64,000 nt of DNA from Eustoma russellianum (Eukaryota; Streptophyta; Magnoliopsida; Gentianales; Gentianaceae). The DNA lies in NCBI GenBank assembly GCA_036186865.1, contig AP025051.1, forward strand, positions 24,280,017 to 24,344,016, given 5' to 3'. This document shows positions 10,805 to 21,659 of the stretch, piece after piece (within the stretch, counting starts at the first letter, position 1; each line of letters opens with the position of its first letter). Under the pieces are notes generated by a model, which made no database searches, was not told the origin of the DNA, and saw nothing but the letters and a program-made list of their open reading frames with translations. Both the position numbers and the translations under genes were made by a program.

Positions 10805-11054
10805 CAGGCTTCAGATACGCCTCGGGAACATGGAATTAGTTAATCACCCCTAGAAATAAGTGACGATCTGTTTCCAAATGATATTTTAGCTTAAATAAAA
10901 TGAAGTAGACATAAGCTATGATTGGGTTTCGGATGGTGTGTGCCGTTAGTGAGTATACGTTATAGATTACTGTTTTGCCCTCCAAATTTTATATCTCTTT
11001 ACGACACTCTTAAACTTAAATTTTGTATAACATGTTTTGACATGTCTACAGACA

Positions 11055-12241
11055 ATGCCACCAAGACGTGAACCACCAGGGAATGGAGGACATAACGGAG
11101 ACGAGCAACATGGGCAAGGGGCTATCCCCCAAAACCTTGCTGATATGCTGGCCAATCTGACGGCCTTGATAGCTAATCAGCAAACACAGATGGCGCAACA
11201 GTACACTCAGATGGCACAGCAACAGGCACAGATCGCTCAGATACTTCAGCAAACTCAACAGCAACAGCAACAACCACCACCACCACAACCGCAGCAAGGC
11301 TTGCGATTCTACTACAGGGAGATGCAGAACTCCCGGATACTGATGTTCAGAGGTACCACTCGGCCTGAGGAAGACGAGATCTGGCTCAAAAATATGACCG
11401 AACAGATAAGTCTAATACAGGTACCTGCGGATCTGAAGGTGGAGATAACGACCCCGTTTCTGGAAGGGGAAGCTGAAAGGTGGTGGAGTGGAGTAAAGCG
11501 TAGATTGACTCCACCGGTGACATGGGAGCAGTTTGTGGAGGAGTATAAGAAGCACTATGTCCCGAGCAGCGCTATTCAGAGAAGGATGGCATAGTTCCAG
11601 ATGCTGACACAGGGGTCCATGACAGTCGATCAGTATTCTGAGAAGTTTCACGAGCTGGGTCAGTACATGTCATGTATCATGGACAATGAGGAGGCCAAGA
11701 TGCTGAAGTTCCAGACCGGTTTGAGTTTTCGCATCCAGCAGGCTATTGTTTGTGCGGAGCCCACAACATTTGAGGGACTACTGGAGGTATGCAGACGGGC
11801 TGAGAGGAACTTGGATAGAGCTGCTGCACTGGATAGACTTAAAAGACCCCGTGAGGATTTGCATGCGGGCAAATCAGGAAGATGGCTGAAGGTGCCCGAC
11901 GCCCTTAGTCCGGGCAACCTTTCCGACCAGAGCGACAACAGGGTACAGCGAGTCAGATACCGATGATTGAGGGACCAGTACCGACTGATGCGCATCCAGT
12001 GAGAGCTGTGGCACCTGCCTCACAGTGTACACTGTGCGGACGTATTCATCCGGGGCAATGTTGGAAGGCTCAGAGGGCTTGCTATAATTATGGGAAGCAA
12101 GGACATCTCGCCAGGGAATGCTCTGCACCAGCTCAAGTAAATCCGCAGACTCAAGCACAACAAGGAGGCCGAGGCCGGACAATGCTCGGGTCCATGCGAT
12201 GACAGATGCAGAGGTCGAGGAGTCAGGCGACGTGGTTACAG
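11055..12241 (+). pseudogene. Gypsy A gag (capsid and zinc knuckle)
   Basis: Starts at ATG 11055 (MPPRREPPGNGG), just after a splice-acceptor-like CTACAG. A Gln-rich low-complexity stretch (residues ~50-85) precedes the Retrotrans_gag capsid (FLEGEAERWWSGVKRRL, FVEEYKKHYVP). An in-frame TAG at 11592 replaces the Glu codon of Gypsy B. Reading resumes as MLTQGSMTVDQYSEKFHELGQY. A 1-base deletion near 11897 shifts the frame before CTLCGRIHPGQCW and the knuckle CYNYGKQGHLARE, where the second Cys has become Tyr. RNA packaging by this copy is doubtful. Confidence 0.9.
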
Positions 12242-12329
12242 GTATATTTATTTAAGTATTTAAATTCGAAGTTGCATTAAATTCTATGTGTTGTTATTGC
12301 ATGTTATGTGCTAAACCTAAACGTGTTAG
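12242..12329 (+). other. Gypsy A intron 1 (gag-protease junction)
   Basis: An 88-bp segment with donor G|GTATAT and acceptor GTTAG|GT. Removal joins VVTG to VILFNKVPANVLFDSG, the normal linkage upstream of the protease in this clade. Gypsy B has an intron at the same codon position (35556-35644). Confidence 0.7.
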
Positions 12330-12790
12330 GTGTGATTTTATTTAACAAAGTACCAGCTAATGTTCTGTTCGATAGTGGGGCGAGTCACTCGTTTATGGAA
12401 AAGAGGTTTGCGAAGAATCTGGATGTTCTCCCTGAATGGCTTGAGACTCCCTACCGTATACAAGCCGCTGGCGACCAAGTACTCGTGTCCCATCATCATT
12501 ACAAGGGATGTGAATTAGAGATTAATGATCTGCAGTTCTCTGCGACCTTGATACCGATCCGGATGCACGACTTTGACATTATTCTGGGCATGGACTTTTT
12601 GGCAAAGTATCATGCCAATATTGATTGCCGACGACTCCAGGTCAGCATGAAGACACCGGAGTTGTGGGAAACTACTTTTCAAGGGAACTCTAAATTGAAG
12701 AAGGCACCTCAGAAGATCTATCTGACTGCAGCTCAGCCTTTCCGAGCACTAAGAAAAGGAGGAGAGGGACACAGATTAACCAAATTCCCG
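12330..12790 (+). pseudogene. Gypsy A protease
   Basis: Retropepsin-like aspartic protease. The active site VLFDSGASHSF is followed by the flap and the conserved DFDIILGMDFLAKYHANIDC block. It matures the polyprotein. The start is set by the acceptor of intron 1. A region that should link to RT is missing or frameshifted near 12765: Gypsy B has about 15 more residues here (FLVYTMGAEQE). Confidence 0.88.
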
Positions 12791-12792
12791 TA

Positions 12793-13891
12793 GTGAAGGA
12801 ATTTACAGACGTTTTTCCTGAGGAGCTACCAGGACTACCTCCAGAAAGAGAGGTAGAGTTCGAGATCAATCTTGTACCCGGTGCTGAACCCATTTCCAGG
12901 GCACCCTACCGCATGGCACCAAAAGAGCTGAAGGAGTTGAAGGAGCAGTTACAGGAACTGCTGGACCGTAAATTTATTCGGCCCACTGTATCACCTTGGG
13001 GGTGCTCCAGTCCTGTTTGTGAAAAAGAAGGATGGAAGCATGAGATTATGCATAGATTACCAGGAGCTCAATAAGATCACCATCAAGAACAAGTATCCAT
13101 TACCTCGAATCGAGGATCTCTTTGATCAGCTACGGGTAATGATAAATTTGGAGTTATAATCTAAACTTTTCGGTTGCTCGTTAAATTGCGTCACTAACAA
13201 AATTTCTTTCAGGGGGCTAGAGTATTTTCCAAAATTGATTTGCGATCCGGTTACCATCAGTTGAGGATCAAATCAGGGGATACAGCAAAGACTGCTTTCC
13301 GAACACGTTATGGCCACAACGAATTCCTGGTTATGCCTTTCGGATTGACCAACGCCCCAGCCGCCTTTATGGACCTAATGAACACAGTATTTTGAAAACA
13401 GCTGGATAAGTTCGTAGTTGTGTTCATCGACGATATCCTGATATACTCCCCTGACGAAGAGACTCACGCTGAGCATTTGAGGGAGGTCCTAGAGACCCTT
13501 CGAAAAAGCAAATTGTACGCCAAGTTCAGTAAATGTGAGTTTTGGTTGAAGAGCGTAGCCTTTTTGGGTCATGTGGTCTCTGAAGAGGGAATTTCTGTGG
13601 ATCCAAAGAAGGTGGAGGCGACCACTGAGTGGCCTAGACCCACTAATGTGACCGAAGTAAGGAGCTTTCTCGGTCTGGCTGGATACTACAGAAAGTTTGT
13701 CGAGGGTTTCTCATCTATTGCAGTGCCTCTGAGCCGATTGACGCAGAAAAAGTCGAAGTTTGAATGGACCGCCGAGTGTGAGCAAAGCTTCGCTGAATTA
13801 AAAAGGAGACTGACCACAGCCCCTATTCTTGCTCAGCCCTCCGCGTCAGAAGGGTTTGTCATTTACAGTGACGCTTCTAAGAATGGGCTAG
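12793..13891 (+). pseudogene. Gypsy A reverse transcriptase
   Basis: RT with FTDVFPEELPGLPPEREVEF, APYRMAPKELKELKEQL, then FSKIDLRSGYHQLRI, FLVMPFGLTNAPAAFMDLMN and the catalytic FIDDILIYS (YXDD box). FLGLAGYYRKFVEGFS follows. Defects are a 1-base insertion near 13010 (after SPWG) and TGA at 13394 (VF*KQL). Intron 2 (13136-13212) lies between the LFDQLR and GARVFSKID blocks. Active-site residues are intact but the ORF is not. Confidence 0.9.
13136..13212 (+). other. Gypsy A intron 2 (inside RT)
   Basis: A 77-bp segment with donor CGG|GTAATG and acceptor TTTCTTTCAG|GGG. It is AT-rich and not a multiple of three. Removal restores LFDQLRGARVFSK, the conserved RT sequence. Gypsy B has the same position with a 73-bp intron of diverged sequence. 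Confidence 0.8.
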
Positions 13892-13958
13892 GTAAATGTA
13901 TATAATTTCAATTGATTTTGTATACAATTAAAGATGTGGTCTAACTCTTATATTTCAG
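13892..13958 (+). other. Gypsy A intron 3 (inside RNase H)
   Basis: A 67-bp segment with donor CTAG|GTAAAT and acceptor TATTTCAG|GATGC. Removal restores SKNGLGCVLMQ, the conserved start of the RNase H domain. Gypsy B has the same intron at the same position and length with about three differences. Confidence 0.82.
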
Positions 13959-14300
13959 GATGCGTGTTGATGCAAAACGACAGGGTCATTGCGTATGCTT
14001 CACGACAGCTAAAGTCCTATGAACAGAACTATCCGACTCATGATCTGGAGCTAGCAGCGGTGGTGTTCGCACTGAAAATCTGGCGCCACTATTTATATGG
14101 AGTGAAGTGCGAGGTATTCACTGATCATAAAAGCCTTAAGTATCTGTTCACGCAAAAGGAGTTGAACATGCGCCAAAGGAGATGGTTGGAGTTATTGAAG
14201 GATTACGATTTGACCATCAGCTATCATCCAGGTAAGGCCAATCGGGTTGCGGATGCCTTAAGTAGAAAATCGAGCCATGCTCGGCAGGCGACTCTAGAAA
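13959..14300 (+). pseudogene. Gypsy A RNase H
   Basis: RNase HI-like domain that removes RNA from the cDNA hybrid. YSDASKNGLG (first catalytic Asp) lies before intron 3. After it come VIAYASRQLKSYEQNYPTHDLELAAVVFAL (catalytic Glu), FTDHKSLKYLFTQ (Asp) and HPGKANRVADALSRK (Asp). No stop occurs inside the spliced domain. Confidence 0.92.
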
Positions 14301-15802
14301 GGGAAATGGCAGAGTTCGACTTGGATCTTGTGGATTCTACTGCAGATGTTCTGGCAGCACTGATTATCACTCCAACTCTGGTGGATCAGATTAAGGAAGC
14401 ACAGAAGGATGATGCGGAAATTAGGGCCATCCGAGAGAGAATGCTGACCAGCCAGGTAGATGGATTTCAGGTTCATGATGACAGCAGTATGTGGTACCAA
14501 GGAAGGTTGTGCGTGCAGGATGTTGAGGACCTCAGGAGGGAATTGTTGAAAGAAGCACATAATTCGAAATTGTCTATCCATCCTGGTGCTACAAAAATGT
14601 ATAATGATCTGAAGAAACATTATTGGTGGAATGGCATGAAGAGGCACATCGCTGAGTTTGTGGAAAGGTGCCTTGTTTTCCAGTAAGTTAAGGCAGAACA
14701 TCAGAGGCCGGGTGGACTGATGCGACCACTGGAGATACCCGAATGGAAGTGGGAGCATGTGACAATGGACTTTGTGGTTGGGCTTCCGAGGACAAGAAAT
14801 GGGAATGATGTGATATGGGTAATCGTGGATCGATTGACAAAATCTGCTCATTTCTTACCTATTCCTACCGGACTTACTATGGAGAGGTTGATGACTATGT
14901 ACATCGACAACATTGTCTGCCTTCATGGAGTGCCAGTCAGCATAGTATCTGATCGTGATCCGAAGTTTACTTCTCAGTTCTGGGCAGCCTGTCAGAAGAA
15001 AATGGGGACTGAGTTACGATTGAGCACTGCCTTCCATCCTCAGACCGATGGTCAGTCTGAGAGGACCATTCAGACCCTAAAGGACATGCTGAGGGCATGC
15101 GCGTTGGATTTCAAGGGGAACTGGGACAACATGCTTAAGTTGATTGAATTCTCCTATAATAACAGCCATCACAGTGCCATAGGCATGGCACCATTCGAGG
15201 CCTTGTATGGACGTAAGTGTAGGTCACCTGTTCACTGGGACGAGGTTGGCGAGCGTGTGTTGACGGCCCCGGAGATAATTGAGCAAACTAAAGAAAAGGT
15301 GAAACTGATTCGTGAACGTCTTAAGACTGCTCAGGATAGAAGTAAGAGTTGGGCCGACATGAAGAGACGACCTTTGGAGTTCGAGGAAGGAGAAAAAGTC
15401 TATCTTAAGGTATCACCTATGAAGGGTGTGACACGTTTTGGAGTTAAAGGGAAGTTGAAGCCTCGTTTTATTGGACCTTATGAGATACTCGAGAAGGTTG
15501 GAGACTTGGCCTACAGACTGGCGCTACCCCTGATGCTGGCTCAGGTGCACAATGTATTTCACGTCTCACAGTTGAGGAGGTACGTATCAGACCCAAGTCA
15601 TGTGTTAGATGCTCAGCCACTTAAGATCAGGCCAGATGCTTCTTATGAATAAGTACCGATCAGAATTCTTGACCGGAAGGATCAAGAGCTGAGAAGGAGG
15701 ATTATTCCCTATGTCAAAGTTCAATGGAGCAACCACCGGGAGAATGAAGCGACATGGGAACTAGAGGAACAAATGCGCGACCGTTATCCCTACCTCTTTG
15801 AG
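14301..15802 (+). pseudogene. Gypsy A integrase with chromodomain-like tail
   Basis: Integrase zinc region HPGATKMYNDLKKHYWWNGM..CLVFQ (last Cys changed to Phe, then a TAA where Gypsy B has Gln). The catalytic core has DFVVGLPR (Asp), SDRDPKFTSQFW (Asp) and FHPQTDGQSERTIQTLKDM (Glu). The GPY/F region is RFIGPYEIL..LAYRLAL and FHVSQLRRYV. A TAA at about 15650 precedes the C-terminal chromodomain-like module VPIRILDRKDQELR..PYVKVQWSNHRENEATWELEE, ending at 15802. In chromoviruses this tail is thought to guide insertion to heterochromatin. Confidence 0.92.
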
Positions 15803-15837
15803 TAAGGTACGGCAAGTTTCGGGGTCGAAACTTTTTG

Positions 15838-15851
15838 TAAGGAGGGTAGGA
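15838..15851 (+). other. Gypsy A polypurine tract
   Basis: AAGGAGGGTAGGA immediately before the 3' LTR, preceded by the clade-typical GTTTCGGGGTCGAAAC. Confidence 0.88.
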
Positions 15852-17905
15852 TGTTATACCCGTATTTCAAAAAAAAAGTAATTATTAATAATAAATATGA
15901 AAATATGGATTGCCGTGGGATATGTATGTGTGTGAAAAAAAATTAAATTAATTATTTTTAATTAACCAAATTATATCCTAAACCATCAATCAAACCCTAT
16001 CCCTAAATTCCCTCACTTATCATCTCACACTCTATCCCCCAATCTCTTATTAATATATATCAAACCCTAATTCCCCTCCCCTCTCAAAAAAACAACGACA
16101 GTCCTCTCCCCCTTCCCCCATCAAACTTGCGGCATCCAGTACAGTAGAAACAAAAAAAAACTTTTGATCCAAGGATTCAAGAGGAGTGGAAACCACAACC
16201 ATATCATCACCATCACCGTGCCTACATCGTCTCTCGTATTTAAGTTCTTGCTAGGATCGAGGTAGGTGTATACTCTTTATTCCCTCAAAATGGTACAAAG
16301 ATTGCATGCTCAAAACGGTATTTTATTTGTTCATTGATGTTCTTTTATTCTTAATTCGATCATGATCTATTTGATGTATTCTCTTTGTGATAACATGAAG
16401 CCTATATGTGTAAAAATATATGTGTGTGTTATTGGTGTTAGCCGAATGGTGGTCTTGAATGTGTGTTGAATTGGTTGTGTCGATGTTGATGGGATTTGAT
16501 GTTTGGTTCTTTGTTTTATTTTGTTTTGGCATGCAGCATATGTTAAAAAAAAAAGAGGTAAAAGGGGGGGCTGGCCTTTCGGCCGAACCCAAGGATGGGC
16601 ATATATATATGTAAAAAAAAACAAATTAAAAAGGGGTTGGCCGATATCGGCAGCACCCAAATTAAATAAAAAAAAAGAAAAACATAAAAGGCAAATTGAA
16701 AAGAGGGTTCAGCCGCAATTTGAGTACAAAAAAATAATAAAAAAAATGAATGATAAAATGTTGATTTGCTGGGGCCGAATCATTTTTTTCTTTTTATTAA
16801 TTTGTTGTGTTTTTTTTAGCATATTACGTATTAAAAAAAAAGAATTAAAATAATAACAAAAAGGGGTTTGGCTTCTTTCGGCTGAACCCAATTTAAATAA
16901 AAATAATAATAATAAAAAGGGCAAAGGGTTTGGCCAGTTCGGCTGAACCCAATTTTAAAAAGAAAAAAAAGGTAAAATAAAATAAAATAATAAAATAAGT
17001 AGACTAAGTAATGGGAGACGGACGTGGTACAGAAGGAAGTAATGGGGGTGGCTGTGTGGTGTTCCTGCATTCATGGCACGTGCATTGCATGAGGTATACT
17101 GCGTCTATAGGGCGTGGGTATCGGGATGACTTACCGTGTCTATAGGGCACCGGGGTCATGAGACATACTGCGTCTATAGGGCGTGGGTGTCCAAACGGCA
17201 AGTGGTGGCTAGAGACCACGACGCTGGATTTAGGACCCGGGGGCATGCATTGCATATAGGTCTAGGAGCATATTGCCTGACATATTTCTAGTTGCGTGTG
17301 ACATGTTATTTGAGCATGCATCACGTACTTGCGCATTTTTATGTGGAGTGCTTTACCTTTCAGTATAAGCCATGCTATCATGTTTTATGTGTTATGTGTT
17401 GATATCTTTTTGGGTATGTACTCTTTGTATTGTTTTGAGAGGCACCTACTGGGTGATTACCATCACTCACCCCTACTATTCCATATGTAGCCGAGACGGA
17501 GTATGATTATATTTTCCTCGAGGATGGTGCCGATGTCGTGGAGTGGGCCGAGTGACCAGTAGATATGATTGCGGCGAGGGCAGAGACGGGCTGTTTATGA
17601 TATTCTTGGGGTGACATTGAGATTTATATTTTTACGTTAGTACGTTGAGACATTTCTTTTAGACTTTTAATTCAGACATTTGACTTTGACTTGTAGGGCC
17701 TGGTCAGCCTAATAGTGATGTTTTTATTTTATTGAGGTTCATTAAATTCTAGTTAGTATTGTGTTTAACCGTTTCCGCGGAAAGAAAAAAAATTTCTATG
17801 CCAACAATGACGTGTAAGAAGTTGATGTGACGCTTTGTATTCTCCTTAGTGAGATACGGCAGATGCACTGCTACCGAGGCTAGGGCTCGGGAGCGGGGCG
17901 CTACA
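15852..17905 (+). repeat. Gypsy A 3' LTR
   Basis: Near-identical to 8728-10789. It ends GGGGCGCTACA at 17905, followed by the CATAC duplication (17906-17910). Confidence 0.95.
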
Positions 17906-17910
17906 CATAC

Positions 17911-18910
17911 CTTCTTTGGTTTGTACCTAGGTTCAACTGGAGTACTTGCAGGTTCACAACTAGTCATGCAGTGTCCTGCAACAAGTATAAAATATACTTC
18001 CTTTGGGAGATGCATATGCAATTGGCGGACCTTGAAACTTTCATACTTAAGAAATACCTCAACTGCCCTAAGTCCTTTACCTCAAACGATTTAGCTAGCA
18101 GTTTCTTTGTTTCTATGATACCACTATAGTGATTTCCAGTTAGAATTATATCATCTAAACAGACTGCATATACAAGGATAATAATATAACATGAACTGTT
18201 AACAAATTTTATGAACAAGATATGATCACTCAGACACTGAGAAAAGCCAGATGAAGCTACTGATGTGTTGAATTTTTTGAACCATGATCTGGGAGACTAT
18301 TTCAGACCATAAAGTGACTTATTTAGTTTACATACCATGTTTTCATTAGATTCAGAACTGAATCCTGGTGGGATATGCATATGAACTTTCTCTTATAGGT
18401 TACCATTAAGAAATGCATTATTAATGTCAAGTTGCAAAAGTGGCCAGTCAAGGTTGACTTCAAGAGCAAAGAGTATTCTTACAGTGTTTAGCTTTGCTAC
18501 AGGTACAAAGGTCTCTTCATAGTCTATCCCAAACATTTGAGTGAAACCTTTTGCAACCAACCTGGCTTTGTACCTGTTGATTGATCCATCAGAGTTGTAT
18601 TTAACCAAAAAATTCATTTACATCCTGCAGGTTCGACACCATCTACAACAGGTATGATCTCCCAAGTCCTATTTTTGATCAAGACATTCATTTCCTTTGC
18701 AACTGCTTTCTTCCACTCAGGGTGTGCTAAGGCTTCATGAATATTCCTCGGAATTTCTATACTGTCAAGTGAGGAAATAAAAACATCAAAATTAGCATTC
18801 AGATAATCGTATGAAATGTAATTTCTAATAGGATACATTTTCTTCACACATGTCATGATCCCCTTCCTGATGGCAATGGGTCTATCATCTATTTGAGTTA
18901 TTTCCATGAT
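17911..18910 (-). pseudogene. Copia-2 reverse transcriptase
   Basis: Minus-strand RT in fragments. The N-terminal part has HEALAHPEWKKAVAKEMNVL and NRTWEIIP. The middle has DGSINRYKARLVAKGFTQ, YEETFVPVAKLNTVRILFAL and LQLDINNAFLNGNL. The catalytic region reads CLDDIILTGNHYSG, where the usual YVDD box has become CLDD, followed by FEVKDLGQLRYFL. Several frameshifts lie between the parts. It is the upstream neighbour of the RNase H at 8018-8722 once Gypsy A is removed. Confidence 0.87.
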
Positions 18911-18948
18911 TGAGGAAGATTAACTCTCAGTTTCTCCAGTACTCCTAT

Positions 18949-20013
18949 CTATGTCCTACATATGTTCAGAGTTAACTTGATTCCTCTTGGTGAGTGCTGT
19001 TTCTCCCCCTCAACTGGATCACTTTCTCCCCTTGTAGGGTCATTGTTAGACATATCAATGATGCTCCAGGTATTGCATTCCTTTTCATATTCAGAGTCAA
19101 TGATTCCTTTATCATAAAATCCCTTAGATTCATCAAAGACTACATCAAGTGAAACATACATCTTCCTTGATGTAGGAGAATAACATTTATACCCCTTCTG
19201 GGTATGAGAATACCCAAGAAACATGCACTTCTCTGATCTCATATCTAGCTTACTTCTAAATTGCTCTAGAATGTGTATAAACAATGCAACCAAACACTTT
19301 CATAGGCAATTCAGGGAATAGGTTAGAATTAGGAAAGCAATAAGATAGAGCATTTTTAGGAGTTACACAGTTTAGGACCTTAAGTGGCATTCTATTAATC
19401 AGATGAGTAGCTGTGAGTACACCCTCTCCCCAAAAGTGCTTAGGGACTTTTATAGACATCATAATTGCCCTTGTTACTTCAAGACAATGCCTATTCTTCC
19501 TTTCTGGTACTCCATTTTGTTGTGCGCTGTAGGTGTAAGAGGTCTGGTGGTGAATGCCCTTAGTGTTGAGATATTCTTTAAGAGATGATTCCAAATATTA
19601 AAGACCATTATCGATTCTTAAAGTTTTTATTGTGGTGTTAAACTGATTTTGCATCACGCATATGAATTTCTTAAGGATGTCTCCAACTTCATATTTGGGT
19701 TTCATCAAATAAAGCCAAGTCTGGCATGATCATCAACAAATGTGATGAACCATTTTACACCATTAATGTGTGCTACTCTTGAATGTCCCCATATATCAGA
19801 ATGAATTAAATTGAATGGAGCACTGCTTATATAATCTTTCTTTGAATAACTGGTTCTACAACATTTTGCAAATATGCATTCTTTACAAAATAAATCAGAT
19901 TGTTCGACATTGGTGAACAAGGATGGCATGAGCCGTCTGAGGTACAAGAAGTTAGGATGTCCTAATCTCTTATGCCATAGCAAAATACTCTTAGTATTCC
20001 TACTAGAAATCAC
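18949..20013 (-). pseudogene. Copia-2 integrase with pre-integrase zinc region
   Basis: The zinc region LLWHKRLGHPNFLYLRRLMPS..CKECIFAK keeps its His and Cys residues. LIHSDIWGHSRV (first Asp) and WFITFVDDHAR follow. The RIDNGL box has a nonsense codon beside it near 19600. GIHHQTSYTYSAQQNGVPERKNRHCLEV carries the catalytic Glu. HFWGEGVLTATHLINRMP and MFLGYSHTQKGYKCYSP complete the copia pattern. At least three breaks interrupt it. Confidence 0.87.
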
Positions 20014-20530
20014 ACAATATCCTATACTAGTTTGATTACCGAGAGAACTTGACTCTTTAGCTTAGAGGATGAAGAGTCCATTGACCTTGTTAGCACTGCC
20101 AAACATTTTCTTGGAGAAGATCTCCTAAAAATAACATTTAGAGGGTGGGAACCTGACTTCACAAATATTATCTGCGGCAATCTTTCTTACATATATCAAA
20201 TTAAAACTTAGCTCAGGTATAAACAATACATTGTTTAGTTTCAAGTTCTCTGTTAACTTAATGTTTCCACACCCAACTATACTGATTCCAGCAACTTTGC
20301 CCACCTTAACTCTAGCAGGGGTATTAAATGAGACAAAGTCGTTTAATTTTTTCTATTCCAAGTCATATGATGTGTGGCACCAGAGTCAATAATCCAAGTA
20401 GACAGTAGTTTGGAATCTTTATCATAGCCAGTCATAGTGGCCTGAACAGCTTCCTGGCTTGTATCAAGAGGTTGTTATTGGGTTTGATATTGGTTCATAA
20501 ACTGGAGAATGGCATCTAGTTGCCTCTGGA
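20014..20530 (-). pseudogene. Copia-2 protease region
   Basis: The minus strand at about 20345-20400 reads STWIIDSGATHHMTWN, the copia aspartic protease active site (DSGAT). Downstream it reads VGKVAGISIVGCGNIKL and ELSFNLIYV in shifted frames, matching the rest of the protease and the gag-pre-integrase linker. Stops make it non-functional. Confidence 0.75.
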
Positions 20531-21560
20531 TTAGAACATCTGAAGGTCAAGTGACACAATTGCTAGAAACGTTTGGATTGCAGTCTCTCCATGTTTTCTG
20601 GTAGAGGCTTGAGACCTACAGGGTTCAGGATTCTTCCACTGCTCATTGAATCTGGGTGGAGGTCGACCATGCTTTGCAAAGCATATTTCCTTCGTATGAC
20701 CAGTTTTCTTACAGAATTTACAGAAGGGTCTAGAGTCATTACCCCTTCTATGATCATTATGGGATGGTTGAACATATGTCTTGGCTGCTATATTAGCAGT
20801 GGTGTGATCATTTTTAGGAAGCTGTGGTACAGACACAGCCATTGCAGTCCCTAGAGCAGTTGAAGAGGAACTCATCATGAGTTTTATTATGTTTTCCTCT
20901 TGTCTTATCTCAGGAAATGCGATATTCATAGAGGGTAGAGATTTAATGCCAAGTATTCGTCCTCTAACATCATCAAACTCCTTGTTCAAGTATGCTAGGA
21001 ATCTGAAGATCCTTCTGGTTTAAGTGATGCTTTTATACATCTTATGTGCTTCTTGACTTGGTCATTTATGGGGATCATATACATCAATTTGTTGCCAAAT
21101 TCATTTCAACTGCCCAAAATACACATTTATCGGAGAGTCTCCTTACTTGATCTAGCTCGTAGACTTCAGAGATATTATCCACTTTGGAGTATATATCTTG
21201 TGCTGCCTTCCAAAATCTCAGCAGCAGAGTCATACAAGATAAATTTGTCACTGATATCAGTGGTCATGACGTGATCATAGAATTTTCAGCATTCCATATT
21301 TTAAAATGAGCATCACTTTCATTTGGGATTTAAATCTCAAGTTTAAGGTAATCTTCTTTACCTTTGCTAGTGATAAACATTTTGACAGCTCTGGACTAGG
21401 CCAGATAATTGTTTCCATTTAGTTTGTGGTTGGTTATAGTAATAGAAGTGGAATCAACTACGTTATGGCTTGAGTTCACTCCTGTAGAATTAGTGGGAAC
21501 AACAATGAGGCTAGGATTAGGTGGAGCTTCACTTCCAACTGATTCCATATCTTAGTTTTT
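20531..21560 (-). pseudogene. Copia-2 gag with CCHC knuckle
   Basis: The 152-codon open part (20531-20989) reads FLAYLNKEFDDVRGRILG-like text and then the nucleocapsid knuckle CKFCKKTGHTKEICFAKHGRPP. The upstream capsid (21000-21560) is in pieces, with several stops and shifts. It is the usual gag of a plant copia element, followed by the protease. Confidence 0.75.
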
Positions 21561-21649
21561 GAAGCGCAGATGGTTAGACAAGTAACAGATTGAAGAAGAT
21601 GAATAGTAACCAGAAAGTTTGAATTGTGAGCTCATGAATAGCACCTCAG

Positions 21650-21659
21650 TCTAATACCA
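21650..21659 (-). other. Copia-2 primer-binding site
   Basis: The minus strand reads TGGTATTAGA directly adjacent to the right LTR. It is a common copia variant of the Met-tRNA priming site. Confidence 0.8.

Larger units (their letters stand above)
8728..17905 (+). mobile_element. Gypsy A: Tekay/Del-type chromovirus LTR retrotransposon
   Basis: Complete 9.18-kb Ty3/gypsy element with 2,062/2,054-bp LTRs and a perfect CATAC duplication. The domain order is gag, zinc knuckle, protease, RT, RNase H, integrase and a chromodomain-like tail, as in plant Tekay/Del chromoviruses. By eye the two LTRs differ by roughly a dozen substitutions plus homopolymer lengths, so the insertion is young. The ORFs nevertheless carry at least five nonsense or frameshift mutations. 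Three introns interrupt gag-pol. Confidence 0.95.
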
